Positions 33,571-42,692 of a stretch of DNA of 64,000 nt are shown piece after piece. This DNA is from Paracoccaceae bacterium. Its GTDB lineage: Bacteria > Pseudomonadota > Alphaproteobacteria > Rhodobacterales > Rhodobacteraceae. The notes under the pieces were generated by a model that worked only from the letters and a program-made list of their open reading frames with translations, was not told the origin of the DNA and ran no database searches. The DNA lies in assembly GCA_902632125.1 (NCBI GenBank), contig CACPBQ010000003.1, positions 44,406 to 108,405 on the forward strand. The letters are read 5' to 3'. Within the stretch, counting starts at the first letter, position 1. Every line of letters starts with the position of its first letter. Both the position numbers and the translations under genes were made by a program.

Positions 33571-34620
33571 CTAAAGTTCGCTAATTATATCTCGACCAAG
33601 CTGAAGCGCGAGATGGAGAGTATCTAACATGCACCAGTTTTCAACAATCTTGCCATTTGAACACCGCCACCAATCACAGTCACGCATAAAGACACGATTG
33701 CCTGTTGGCTCAATTCCAAGGAACGGTTTTACATGAACGCCTGTAATCATTTTCCAACCATGTAGAAATGCATAGTCACCGTCGCCCGCCTTACAATCAG
33801 CTGCAACGCCAGAAATCCCATCTTCTTTTCCATCACCCCAGCCAGCAAAAGTTTTCTCAAAGGGGCGTTGAAAAGCGTCAAACGCTTCAATAGTGGAGTA
33901 AGTCCCTAATCCTCCAGGTCCATACCAAACCATATTATCACTCCAATATGGCTTCCACTGAGCATCTTCTGTTGCTAATCTTTTGAGCATACCTTCGACC
34001 AAATCTCCACTGGCTCGTGATTTTAGCGGATCGGAGCTTTCTATAAGAACACCGTCATGCGTAGCAGGTCCAGGTACTAAGCCTTCATAACCCTTGTTAG
34101 GGGATAGGGGCCAAAGCCCTAGTGCAATGATTAATTCTGCAAGGCCCAGATATACATGGGTTTCGATTATCTTCCCATTTTCCATTTTGTGAAATTCACC
34201 AAAACGCAGAAAGGCCATTTTGTTACTTGGGGGAATACCGAATAGAGGCTTGATGAAGTGCCCGTAAAAATATCCAGTAGAGGTGACCCACTCTGTGCCT
34301 TGGTACTCTCCTCCAAGAACAATGTAATTTTGTCGAGTAAAGCCATCAAGTGACTGTGCAATTGGTAAAATTATATCTGAATAATAACCAGTTCCTTGAG
34401 CGGCTTCATTGATTGGGTGGCTGGCATTTACTTTTGCACTGGGATCAAAGTGATTAAGAACACCGGCTTTTATTGTTTCTAAATTTCTAGTTTCAAAATG
34501 ACTGAGAAACTCAAAATAAGTTTTTTTGTTTTGAAAGCTTGTTGGAGTTGCAACTCCCATTTCAGCTCTATTCATTCGAGTACTCATCTCAGCAACCTTT
34601 TTATAGCTCATTCCCACCAT
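33571..34620 (-). CDS. Double NTF2/SnoaL-like protein
   Basis: 349 aa with two SnoaL-like (polyketide-cyclase/NTF2 fold) halves: residues about 30-175 (FGEFHKMENGKIIETHVYLG) and about 205-349 (RVFMRDCDWWRCSNGKIVEN, WCMLDTLHLALQLG). The repeated FR-x-G-KI-E-x-h end of each half is typical. Soluble, no signal peptide. Enzymatic role unknown; such proteins occur near catabolic genes. Start ATG at 34620 or 34611. Divergent from the oxidoreductase gene. Confidence 0.75.
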   Translation of the reverse strand: MVGMSYKKVAEMSTRMNRAEMGVATPTSFQNKKTYFEFLSHFETRNLETIKAGVLNHFDPSAKVNASHPINEAAQGTGYYSDIILPIAQSLDGFTRQNYIVLGGEYQGTEWVTSTGYFYGHFIKPLFGIPPSNKMAFLRFGEFHKMENGKIIETHVYLGLAELIIALGLWPLSPNKGYEGLVPGPATHDGVLIESSDPLKSRASGDLVEGMLKRLATEDAQWKPYWSDNMVWYGPGGLGTYSTIEAFDAFQRPFEKTFAGWGDGKEDGISGVAADCKAGDGDYAFLHGWKMITGVHVKPFLGIEPTGNRVFMRDCDWWRCSNGKIVENWCMLDTLHLALQLGRDIISEL

Positions 34621-34756
34621 TATTCATGCACAAGTTATCTGCAAGGGGGTTGGGTCGTTAAAAAACTGGAAGGACAGGGTGTTAAGATACTGTTCAATTC
34701 TTTTTAACTTTGCTAGAGTTTGCCGTCACACTGGTGGCATTAGGAGGGAAAGAGTG

Positions 34757-35725
34757 GTGGCTATCAAGACAGCAATTATTGGCTTGGGTATCATGGGTCA
34801 ACGCATGCTTGAACAAATGACTCTTCATCCTGAATTTGTGGTCGACACGATCTGGGATCCAGATTCCGTCGCCTGTCAAAGCGCGCAAAAACTGGCACCT
34901 GATGCTCTGATAGCCTCTAATGCCGAGGCTGCGTTCCGCAACGTTGAATTGGTATATCTCGCCTGTCCTCCTGCGCCGCGCAAGGCTTATGCTCTGGCGG
35001 CATCAGAGCAGGGCAAAGCTGTTTTTCTAGAGAAACCGTTGGGGGTAGATGTAGCTGAAAGCCGTATATTGGTGCGTGAATTGACGGCTGCTGGCGTACC
35101 GAGCGCGGTGAACTTTACCCAAGCGGCTGGGCGCGCGCTTACAGATGTTTCAGCAGAGTCCAAAGTCGGTGCATTGGGCGATTTGATGGGCGTCGACATT
35201 ATCGTGACCTATTCGCATTGGCCGCGCGCATGGCAACAGACAGCAGACTGGCTGCGGTTTCGCGATGAGGGCGGCATGACTCGCGAAGTGATTTCGCACT
35301 TTCTATTTTTGAGTGAACGTATCATAGGGCCACTTGAATTGGTCTGGGCAGAGCCAGAATATCCTGCGCAAAGGCATTTGTGCGAAACCCATGTTGCCGC
35401 GCGATTGGTAAATGGTTCGGGCCTACCTGTGACGATCATGGGCAGTGTTGGCGGCGCGCAGCCTGATCGCCAAGAGGTCACGATAAAGGGCTCCAAAACG
35501 AGCCGAAGGATTTCAGAGTTTTACATCGATACCGTGTCATCGGGTGGTCGATTTGAACCCTCGTCCGCAGACCCGACGGATACGCGCGCGACAGGGTTGC
35601 AAGCGCAATTGGATGACTTGGTTCTTTTGATGAATGGCAAACCGAACCGCCTCGCCACAATCCAAGAGGCGCTTAGTGTGCAAATCTTGGTCGAGGGCAT
35701 TTTGTCAGGCAAGCGCAATAATTGA
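34757..35725 (+). CDS. Gfo/Idh/MocA-family oxidoreductase
   Basis: About 322 aa. N-terminal Rossmann fold KTAIIGLGIMGQRMLEQM, EKPLGVD with the family's catalytic Lys, then an alpha/beta C-terminal domain. NAD(P)-dependent dehydrogenase of a sugar-like or polyol-like substrate. GGAGGG lies before twin GTG starts (34754, 34757). Base composition is clearly richer in G+C than the neighbours. Followed by an acetamidase/formamidase after 24 nt. Confidence 0.85.
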   Translation: MAIKTAIIGLGIMGQRMLEQMTLHPEFVVDTIWDPDSVACQSAQKLAPDALIASNAEAAFRNVELVYLACPPAPRKAYALAASEQGKAVFLEKPLGVDVAESRILVRELTAAGVPSAVNFTQAAGRALTDVSAESKVGALGDLMGVDIIVTYSHWPRAWQQTADWLRFRDEGGMTREVISHFLFLSERIIGPLELVWAEPEYPAQRHLCETHVAARLVNGSGLPVTIMGSVGGAQPDRQEVTIKGSKTSRRISEFYIDTVSSGGRFEPSSADPTDTRATGLQAQLDDLVLLMNGKPNRLATIQEALSVQILVEGILSGKRNN

Positions 35726-35749
35726 TCAATATCCTAACGGAGGCATACT

Positions 35750-36697
35750 ATGACACAGAACATGCTAGGCGCATCGCTCAAAACCTGTCACTGGGGTTAC
35801 TTCGATGCAACACTACCACCTGCTATGACCATTTCTAGTGGTGATGAAGTGGTGATCAATACCGTCTCTGGTGGACCCCAAAACCTACCGGGCGCTGGCT
35901 TCCATGTGCCACAAGAATTGCTGGACCTTCACGCCGCCGGGCTGCCTACAATGCCAGGGCATATCTTAACTGGACCGGTTGCGGTGCAAGGCGCGATGCC
36001 AGGCGATGTTTTGCAAATTGATATTTTGGATGTGTCTTTGCGACAAGACTGGGGGTTTAATTATCTTGGTCCCCTCACAGGGACATTGCCACAAGATTTC
36101 CCAAACTTGCACCATACTATCATTCCGCTAGACGCAGAGCGCGGTATCGCGACATTGCCATGGGGGCTTGAGCTGAAATTGGCCCCGTTTTTTGGCGTGA
36201 TGGGTGTCGCGCCACCGCTCACGTGGGGACGTATTTCAACGATAGAGCCACGGGTGCATGGCGGTAATATCGACAATAAGGAATTGGTGGCGGGCACAAC
36301 GCTGTATCTGCCAGTTCAAATGGAGGGCGCGTTGTTCTCGTGTGGCGACGGGCACGGCGCGCAAGGCGATGGTGAGGTTTGCGTCACAGCGATTGAAACC
36401 GCGCTACAAGGTCGATTCCGGTTGAGCGTTCTCAAAGATCGTAAGCTGATCTATCCCCAAGCCGAAACGTCGACCCATTACATTACGATGGGCATGGACG
36501 CTGATCTTGATCGCTGTGTCGAGATGGCATTGACCGACATGATCACGCTAGTTTCCCAGCGTGCCCAGATCAGCCGCGAAGACGCCTATATGCTGTGTAG
36601 CCTTGCAGGTGATTTGCGCATCACACAGACTGTTAACCGTGAAAAAGGAGTGCATATGATGATGGCGAAGAACCTACTTGATACGGCTCATTTATAA
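35750..36697 (+). CDS. Acetamidase/formamidase family protein
   Basis: 315 aa, FmdA/AmdA family, hydrolysing short amides to acid and ammonia. Seen: GHILTGPVAVQGAMPGDVL, PRVHGGNIDNKELVAGTTLY and FSCGDGHGAQGDGEVCVTAI, the metal-site blocks of the family, then a C-terminal SLAGDLRITQTVN. AACGGAGG precedes the ATG. Shares the G+C-rich composition of the upstream oxidoreductase, so both probably arrived together. Releases nitrogen from an amide made or exposed by the oxidoreductase (inference). Confidence 0.88.
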   Translation: MTQNMLGASLKTCHWGYFDATLPPAMTISSGDEVVINTVSGGPQNLPGAGFHVPQELLDLHAAGLPTMPGHILTGPVAVQGAMPGDVLQIDILDVSLRQDWGFNYLGPLTGTLPQDFPNLHHTIIPLDAERGIATLPWGLELKLAPFFGVMGVAPPLTWGRISTIEPRVHGGNIDNKELVAGTTLYLPVQMEGALFSCGDGHGAQGDGEVCVTAIETALQGRFRLSVLKDRKLIYPQAETSTHYITMGMDADLDRCVEMALTDMITLVSQRAQISREDAYMLCSLAGDLRITQTVNREKGVHMMMAKNLLDTAHL

Positions 36698-36858
36698 ATT
36701 CAATGAGTTAGCAGGAATTTAGAAGAGCGGAAAACTTTTTGGGGAAACGCTATAGAAAAATTTTACCCTAATTCCAGCATATTAAGGGGTGGGGCTCAAA
36801 AATAGCATCGGTTAGGTTGCCAAAATACTGCACTCACATTTTTTTGTGAAAAATAAAA

Positions 36859-38337
36859 TTATACAAGACGACTCAAAACATCTGAAATTAATTTCATTGC
36901 TCTGTCGTTGTCTTCTATCTCATTTGGATCAAAAGTCAGTGATAAACCTGGAATCGATTTAACCAATTTTGACGAGTATGAACTGCTGCTGGAAGTAAAC
37001 CCTGATACCTCGTAAGTTTGAATTGGATAAGAAACCCCCTTGACTGAGATTTCTTGTTTTTTGATGCATTTTATTTCTTCTTTCACCAAAAGATAGGTGT
37101 CTTCCGAAATTAGAATTTTATTTGCCTCCGAATTAGATTCCAGCCGTGCTGCCAAATTCACTCCATTACCAATGACCGTGTAGTCTAATCTGTCTTCAGA
37201 TCCAAAATTTCCAACTGTACAAACACCTGAGTGAATACCCATTCTAGCATTAAGCGATCTGGCTAATCCTCTTTCACGCCACGCTTCACGAAGTAGCTCT
37301 AGCTTGTCCAACATCTCCAGGGCCATTGAAACACATGCCATCGCATCTTCTTTATTTCCTCTGCTTTCGGGATCGCCAAAAAATACGAGAATTGCATCAC
37401 CAATAAATTTATCAATAGTACCTCCCCAACGAATTGCAATCTTTGACATTTCTGTAAGGTACTGGGTCAAAAGTTCAGTCAATATTTCTGGTTCAAGTCG
37501 TTCAGTCAGTTCTGTGAAGCCCTGCAAGTCAGAGAAGAAAACAGTCAGTGGCTTACGCTGTGTCTGAATCTTTACATCAAGTTCTCCTGAAAAAATAGAG
37601 TCGTAAACTTGTGGAGAAAAATATTTTGCTAACTTTTCAGAAAGGTCTACCAACTCCTTGGTTCGGTCAGCAACTTTACTCTCTAAATTTGAATTTAAAT
37701 CAGCAAGCTCTGCATGTGCTTTATCCAAGTCTTGTAATCGTTGCTGCTCTAGCTGATACAGTTTAGCATTTTGCAAAGCGTTAGCCGTTTGATTTGCTAA
37801 AATTTTTATTATTAACTCATCAGATTTATCAAAAATATTAACTTGATCACTCTCTACCGAAAATACTCCAATCAATTCGTCTTCCATCAACATTGGTATT
37901 GCAACCTGACTCTCGGCGTTTTTCAGACCAGGAAGACTTATTTCATCTGTAACTACTGTATCTTCTGATGGTTGGATTTGTTGTTTAATAGCCTGCATAT
38001 ACTGCTTCTGCGCGCCAAGATTTGCCATGCGCATTAGCTTCTTTTTTTTGGCGACCATCCCTATTACACCAACGCCAATCTTAACCTCGGCCCCTATACC
38101 CTCTTCTTTATAGCCATGCGTTGCTATAACTTTCAGAGTACTTTCAGAACCATCAAGCAAAAGTATCATTGAGTGTTTGAAATCGAAGTATTCTTCCATG
38201 CTAATAAGCATGGTTTTAGCAATAGCATCTAAGTTTAAAGTTTTACTAATCTGAGACGCTACTCTCTCGATGATCTCAATTTCTTTATTGCGGCGTTCTA
38301 GCTGTTCAGCTAGCGTTTTGGCATCACTATCGGTCAT
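36859..38337 (-). CDS. GAF-domain class III adenylate/guanylate cyclase
   Basis: 492 aa, cytosolic. GAF sensor domain at about 20-195 (KVIATHGYKEEGIGAEVKIG, IGVFSVESDQ), a coiled coil at about 195-240, then a cyclase domain at about 260-445: VFFSDLQGFTEL and FIGDAILVFFGD give the two metal Asp, DYTVIGNGVNLAARLES the purine-binding and transition-state residues. All key residues are present, so it should be active. A Ser-rich linker and a short helix end it. Downstream of two FMN split-barrel genes, likely one operon. Confidence 0.9.
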   Translation of the reverse strand: MTDSDAKTLAEQLERRNKEIEIIERVASQISKTLNLDAIAKTMLISMEEYFDFKHSMILLLDGSESTLKVIATHGYKEEGIGAEVKIGVGVIGMVAKKKKLMRMANLGAQKQYMQAIKQQIQPSEDTVVTDEISLPGLKNAESQVAIPMLMEDELIGVFSVESDQVNIFDKSDELIIKILANQTANALQNAKLYQLEQQRLQDLDKAHAELADLNSNLESKVADRTKELVDLSEKLAKYFSPQVYDSIFSGELDVKIQTQRKPLTVFFSDLQGFTELTERLEPEILTELLTQYLTEMSKIAIRWGGTIDKFIGDAILVFFGDPESRGNKEDAMACVSMALEMLDKLELLREAWRERGLARSLNARMGIHSGVCTVGNFGSEDRLDYTVIGNGVNLAARLESNSEANKILISEDTYLLVKEEIKCIKKQEISVKGVSYPIQTYEVSGFTSSSSSYSSKLVKSIPGLSLTFDPNEIEDNDRAMKLISDVLSRLV

Positions 38338-38397
38338 TTGATTTCACCTAAAAATTTAGCTTGTGATTGCTTCGCCACGCAAAATATTTTTCTTAAC

Positions 38398-38790
38398 CTA
38401 TAAATTATTTTTTGAAATCGATAGAACAGTATAAATGTCTGCTCCCTTAAGTTCAAAGACACCTGACATTCCACTCATAGAGGCAATGGCTTCTAGTTTC
38501 ATATCCATTTCGTCAAACAGGTCGCCCTCACTTTCAGTTCTGTTATACTTCAATTCTAGCGTATAGCTATCGAAAGAAGCAGGGTTAGTTATCGTTGCAA
38601 AAGCAAATGGATTCTGGCTTATGTTATTTTTAGTTTTATTGAAAAACTGAAAAGATAGAGCGACCTCTGTTTCGTTAACATGCCAGATTTGAGATATAAC
38701 TGTCGTGTTAGGCTCTCCATCATTTGACACAGTTGTAATCCAACTTGGAAACATTCCTTGAAGTGCAGGGAGGTGTTCATCATTAATCAT
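38398..38790 (-). CDS. Pyridoxamine 5'-phosphate oxidase-like split-barrel protein
   Basis: 130 aa. N-terminal strand pair LPALQGMFPSWITTVSNDGE, then EVALSFQFFNKTKNNI and FAFATITNPASF: the FMN- or heme-binding split barrel of the PNPOx-like superfamily. It ends with ELKGADIYTVLSI. Probably binds a flavin or F420-like cofactor; no catalytic assignment is possible. 17 nt after its paralogue and 60 nt before the cyclase gene. Confidence 0.72.
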   Translation of the reverse strand: MINDEHLPALQGMFPSWITTVSNDGEPNTTVISQIWHVNETEVALSFQFFNKTKNNISQNPFAFATITNPASFDSYTLELKYNRTESEGDLFDEMDMKLEAIASMSGMSGVFELKGADIYTVLSISKNNL

Positions 38791-38807
38791 GAAATTTCTC
38801 CAACATA

Positions 38808-39260
38808 TTAAATCTCTTTTCCTGCATCAGGACCAGGTGTCTGAACAAAAACTTTGTCGACTGAAAAAACCACTGCAATGTCTATTGGTTTTAACCAATA
38901 TCTATCTGCTAAATTTTTGGGAATTCCCAATTCACCATAAAAACCATACATTTTTTTTCTTAGTTCTTCACAGACTTGACTTTCATTATCATTAACATCA
39001 CGGAGTTCTGTCACTGCACCCTTTAAATTGTAAGCTTCATGGCTGATAACAGCTGCGAAAAGACTGACACGTGAACCTATCTCTAAGTGTTCTAGAAAAG
39101 GCTTGTTCGTCTTTTTGTTTAGACAACAAACAATGGTGTTCGTAGTTTGATCGCAACAAATGCCCAGTGGATCAGCATGAAATGGCCTCAACGAAGAAGA
39201 AGTACATCCAATATGGCCTATACCATTCGTCAACACATTATAAACTTGATCTGAGATCAT
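38808..39260 (-). CDS. PNPOx-like split-barrel protein, second copy
   Basis: 150 aa. HIGCTSSSLRPFHADPLGIC, then KKTNKPFLEHLEIGSRVSLF and AVISHEAYNLKGAVTEL: split-barrel fold with several Cys (about 19, 34-35, 44-45) that could be redox active. Ends PIDIAVVFSVDKVFVQTPGP. First gene of the three-gene set with the second split-barrel protein and the GAF-cyclase, pointing to a cofactor- or redox-linked signalling unit. Confidence 0.72.
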   Translation of the reverse strand: MISDQVYNVLTNGIGHIGCTSSSLRPFHADPLGICCDQTTNTIVCCLNKKTNKPFLEHLEIGSRVSLFAAVISHEAYNLKGAVTELRDVNDNESQVCEELRKKMYGFYGELGIPKNLADRYWLKPIDIAVVFSVDKVFVQTPGPDAGKEI

Positions 39261-39408
39261 CTATTCCACCTAAAATAATATAATAGTAAAACCATACTCT
39301 TCAGAATACTAAATTGCTATTAGATAATTTTCTATTGTGGCAAAATATTTATTTAGGCTTGGGATTGTCCTCATTCGATAAGATCATTATGTTTTTTGTG
39401 GCTGATAA

Positions 39409-40164
39409 TCAATTTCTCTTATTAATAGATTCATAAATGAAGACTCTTGCTCGATATAGTGGACGAAGTATTTCTCTTCGTAGTCTATCGACAATACCTA
39501 TTTCTTTTCCGATTAAACTTCCACCTAGACTAGAAGAACGTTCTACTACTCCATTTGGCCATAATGTTAAAACACGTATCTTATGCTCCCACCTGATCTG
39601 AATGTATACATCAACTGGCCGATCAAAGCGCTCCGTCATTTCAAGTAACTGTCTGGCTGCATCATATGTTACAATTTGCGCTTGCATACCGAGGCCTACC
39701 AAGGTTGGCTCAAAGATTGAGATATTATCTCGCTTCACAATTTTATTTCTTGGTTTTTCCCGAGGTTTTATTGGAAAACGGATTAGATCACCTGCCTTAA
39801 TTTCTTCCATTGCTAGTTTTACTGCAGCCGCAAAATCCTCATCAATTATATCAACATCATCTTCGATAATAATTGCAGCCTCTAAGTCTCGATCTAAGAT
39901 CTCCTGCCAGCATTTTCGGTGACTTTGGAATGTTGCTACTTCTGCTGACCGCAAGCTAAATGGATAATGGGGACGAAGTAATCTTGGTGTATAGCTTTTT
40001 GAAAAATCACCATCAAGGTTTCTGCCATCGATAGCTTCAATTACTTTTGTCTGATAGGGGAGGTTCTTCTTCAATTTACTTACTTGTGGTTTGCGCTCTA
40101 AAGATCTTTCAAGATGGATAATTAAGCAATCTTTTAGAGTTAGTTTGCTGCCCAAGTTACGCAA
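39409..40164 (-). CDS. Glycosyltransferase family 25 protein
   Basis: 251 aa. LOS-type GT25: CLIIHLERSLERKPQVSKL at the start, AIDGRNLDG, LRSAEVATFQSHRKCWQEIL, and AAIIIEDDVDIIDEDF with the metal-binding EDD motif; later YDAARQLLEMTERFDRPVDV. Adds a sugar (often galactose) to lipooligosaccharide or polysaccharide at the cytosolic membrane face. Next to a GT10 gene 29 nt upstream on the same strand. Confidence 0.87.
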   Translation of the reverse strand: MRNLGSKLTLKDCLIIHLERSLERKPQVSKLKKNLPYQTKVIEAIDGRNLDGDFSKSYTPRLLRPHYPFSLRSAEVATFQSHRKCWQEILDRDLEAAIIIEDDVDIIDEDFAAAVKLAMEEIKAGDLIRFPIKPREKPRNKIVKRDNISIFEPTLVGLGMQAQIVTYDAARQLLEMTERFDRPVDVYIQIRWEHKIRVLTLWPNGVVERSSSLGGSLIGKEIGIVDRLRREILRPLYRARVFIYESINKRN

Positions 40165-40193
40165 CCTTTCTTTTTTATGTCTTAAACAAAATG

Positions 40194-41048
40194 CTAGTAA
40201 TTATTCTGTAATTTTTCAGATATTATTTTGTATAAATTTTTATATGATTTAGCTTGTATATGATTTTCATTTATTTTGTCATATGAAACAAAATGCTCAC
40301 CACTAGAGGCAAATTTTATCTTTTCATACCCATCTTCCAAGTCATCAAAGAATAACCAATTTGATGTATCAAAATATTGTTTTACTGTCTCATGACCCCA
40401 GTAAATAGGAACTGTTTTACAGGCCAAACAGTTCAAGATTTTTTCGGTAAAAAGATGTGGTTCAATACAGTTTTCGATAACAACTGAATAACGGAACGGC
40501 GCTAATGCAGCAGCCATATCGTCAAATTGTTCATAAGCAAGCCCCATTGGGGTCAGTAATTGGTGAGCGTGACTTTTATCAAAAGAGATCAGTTGATGGC
40601 GTAATTTATGGCCCTCTAAGTCATTTTTTGCAGAAGCGATTAATGAAATTCCACGTCTTTGTGAAAAGTTAGGCAATCTAAGACTGTCAGTTTCAATTGA
40701 GAGCGTTGCTAATGGTAATGAATGGAGATTTTTATATTTGGAAGCGAATTTTGGGTCACGAACTAATATGCTATGATACAAAAACCTCAATATAGGGATT
40801 ATATTGAAGTATCTTGCCTGAACTGCTCTCGGTTCAAATATAACTAAACTAACTTTACACTTTAATTGTGAATTCGCAGTCAATAACGTTTTGCTATAGG
40901 GAAAGATGACGATGTGGTCATTTTTTCCCAAATCTCCAACATGTAAAGCATTAGAAGGTTTCTTATGTGGCCATACTAATTGGTCCACATGCAGCTGGCC
41001 CAGTTTTTTTGTTTTTCGTAGTTTATAGGGGACAATTCCTATGGACAT
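40194..41048 (-). CDS. GT10-family (alpha-1,3-fucosyltransferase-like) protein
   Basis: About 284 aa. The C-terminal GT10 signature is clear: FRYSVVIENCIEPHLFTEKI then CLACKTVPIYWGH, the GDP-fucose-binding segment. ISLIASAKND and HKLRHQLI precede it. The N-terminal half is divergent. Start taken as ATG 41048 (MSIGIVPYKL); a TTG five codons upstream is possible. With the nearby GT11 and ManC genes it suggests fucosylated surface glycan. Confidence 0.78.
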   Translation of the reverse strand: MSIGIVPYKLRKTKKLGQLHVDQLVWPHKKPSNALHVGDLGKNDHIVIFPYSKTLLTANSQLKCKVSLVIFEPRAVQARYFNIIPILRFLYHSILVRDPKFASKYKNLHSLPLATLSIETDSLRLPNFSQRRGISLIASAKNDLEGHKLRHQLISFDKSHAHQLLTPMGLAYEQFDDMAAALAPFRYSVVIENCIEPHLFTEKILNCLACKTVPIYWGHETVKQYFDTSNWLFFDDLEDGYEKIKFASSGEHFVSYDKINENHIQAKSYKNLYKIISEKLQNNY

Positions 41049-41063
41049 AATAAGTTTTTCCAA

Positions 41064-41479
41064 TGTAGTTTAGAGTTTTCATCCCATGATGAAGGTACCG
41101 TATATCTACATATTGCATTGCCTAATCAAACCGCAACTAATCTTTTGATGCAAAGATTTCGAAAACTGGCAGGCAAAAATTTTCTACGTGCGAACAATTG
41201 AGGTTCCTTATGCGAATAACTCGCCTAGCTACTTTTGATTATTAAATACGTCAATATGTTTGTAATTGAACTAAATTTAGATCAGTGAAACCTCATGGTA
41301 AAATAGAAAACAATAAGGCCATAACAAAACGTAGCTTAGTAAATTTTTACGGATCTAATTGCATACTGAATTTAATTGTTTAAGTATTGTCTATTATCGG
41401 ACTAATCTAAATGTTTACAAAGCGAAAGCTATGTCCAAACTGACTTACAAACAATTTTTGATGAGATAAAAAAAATAAA
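41064..41479. other. Divergent intergenic region between GT10 and GT11 genes
   Basis: About 430 A+T-rich bases with no credible ORF or RNA gene. It must hold the promoters of both transferase genes. A TATTAT at about 41393 is a possible -10 for the rightward gene, but no good -35 accompanies it. GT11 has only a weak GAGA as ribosome-binding site. Confidence 0.4.
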
Positions 41480-42325
41480 ATGATCATCACAAAAATAAAA
41501 GGTGGATTAGGTAATCAGTTATTTCAATACGCAACAGGAAGAGCAGTGGCTTCACATCACAAATTGCCTCTTAAACTTGATCTCACATGGTTTGAAACTA
41601 ATAAGTTGCATAATGGATATCGATTGGATCAGCTTGCGATACAGGCAGAAGTAGCGACTGAAAATGAGATAATTAAATTAAAAGGTGAAAATAATATTTT
41701 ATTTTCCGCTCTACGCAAAGTAGGGCTTTTTAAGAGAAAATCTTATTTCAAAGAAAAACGTAGCTCATATTTTGATGGGGGTGTTTTCAAAAATAAATTT
41801 CTTTACTTAAATGGTTATTGGCAAAATGAATTGTATTTTTCAAATATTAGAGAACTACTCTTGGGAGAACTATCGCCTATTAATTCGATGAATGATTTGG
41901 GATATGTTTATTTGGAAAGCATTGAGAAGAGTAACTCTGTAAGCCTTCACGTGAGAAGGGGGGACTATCTCAACTTGAAAAATATTGGCGTTCTTGGTGT
42001 TGATTACTATACAAAAGCTGTTGATTACATCAGACAGAATGTAGAAAGTCCAACTTTTTATATTTTTTCAGATGATTTAGAATGGTGTAAGGATAGCCTG
42101 GGATTTCTGGATGATTGTATTTACGTGGATCGTACCCAGAATGAGATTGAAGATTTAAAACTAATGTCTTTTTGTCGGCATAATATCATTGCAAACAGCT
42201 CTTTCAGTTGGTGGGGTGCATGGCTAAACCAAAATCCTAATAAGATTGTTATTGCGCCAAAGGGCTGGCTTCTTAATGATACTAGCAGTAGCAATGTTAT
42301 ACTGTCAGATTGGGTTAAAGTTTAA
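41480..42325 (+). CDS. Alpha-1,2-fucosyltransferase (GT11)
   Basis: 281 aa, full-length GT11. IITKIKGGLGNQLFQYATGR at the N-terminus, SVSLHVRRGDYLN (HxRRGDY, GDP-fucose diphosphate binding), FYIFSDDLEWCK and IIANSSFSWWGAWLN near the C-terminus are the family motifs. Transfers L-fucose from GDP-fucose in alpha-1,2 linkage to surface glycan. No GDP-mannose dehydratase or fucose synthase is in the window, so GDP-fucose must be completed elsewhere. Confidence 0.93.
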   Translation: MIITKIKGGLGNQLFQYATGRAVASHHKLPLKLDLTWFETNKLHNGYRLDQLAIQAEVATENEIIKLKGENNILFSALRKVGLFKRKSYFKEKRSSYFDGGVFKNKFLYLNGYWQNELYFSNIRELLLGELSPINSMNDLGYVYLESIEKSNSVSLHVRRGDYLNLKNIGVLGVDYYTKAVDYIRQNVESPTFYIFSDDLEWCKDSLGFLDDCIYVDRTQNEIEDLKLMSFCRHNIIANSSFSWWGAWLNQNPNKIVIAPKGWLLNDTSSSNVILSDWVKV

Positions 42326-42692
42326 AATTCCTATTTCTTTTAAGAGTGATCCGTTTTGCTAAGAATGAAGTTACCAGATACTTCGATTATTCCATCCATG
42401 ATTGACTGAAAAACTCAGATTATGTCTATGCTCAAGTAGGGCTTATTGATAATCAGCATTTAATAAATGCAACTACAGTTTATGCTTTGCCATTCCTTTA
42501 ATTTCGTGCTGTTCTCAATTCAAAACAGTTGTTTTAAGTATGTAAAATTGTTTATCTAATGTAAATCGTGAATAATGGTTCGATTTAATACCTGCTTGCC
42601 GCTGAGTTTTTTTTAAAAGTAAGCTCAGATAGTCTGATACCGATGGCTTGGTGAGTTTTTGCGAACGGATCTAATATGAAGAAAGTTATATT
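42326..42692. other. Intergenic region before manC
   Basis: 367 bases. No intact ORF. A stop-terminated open stretch reading YAQVGLIDNQHLINATTVYA (about 42,427-42,500) lacks a start and may be a gene remnant or chance. The manC promoter should lie in the right part; I see no strong consensus boxes. Confidence 0.35.

Noticed and set aside
42427..42500. Start-less open stretch reading YAQVGLIDNQHLINATTVYA upstream of manC
   Set aside because: Too short, no start and interrupted by stops upstream. At best a gene remnant.
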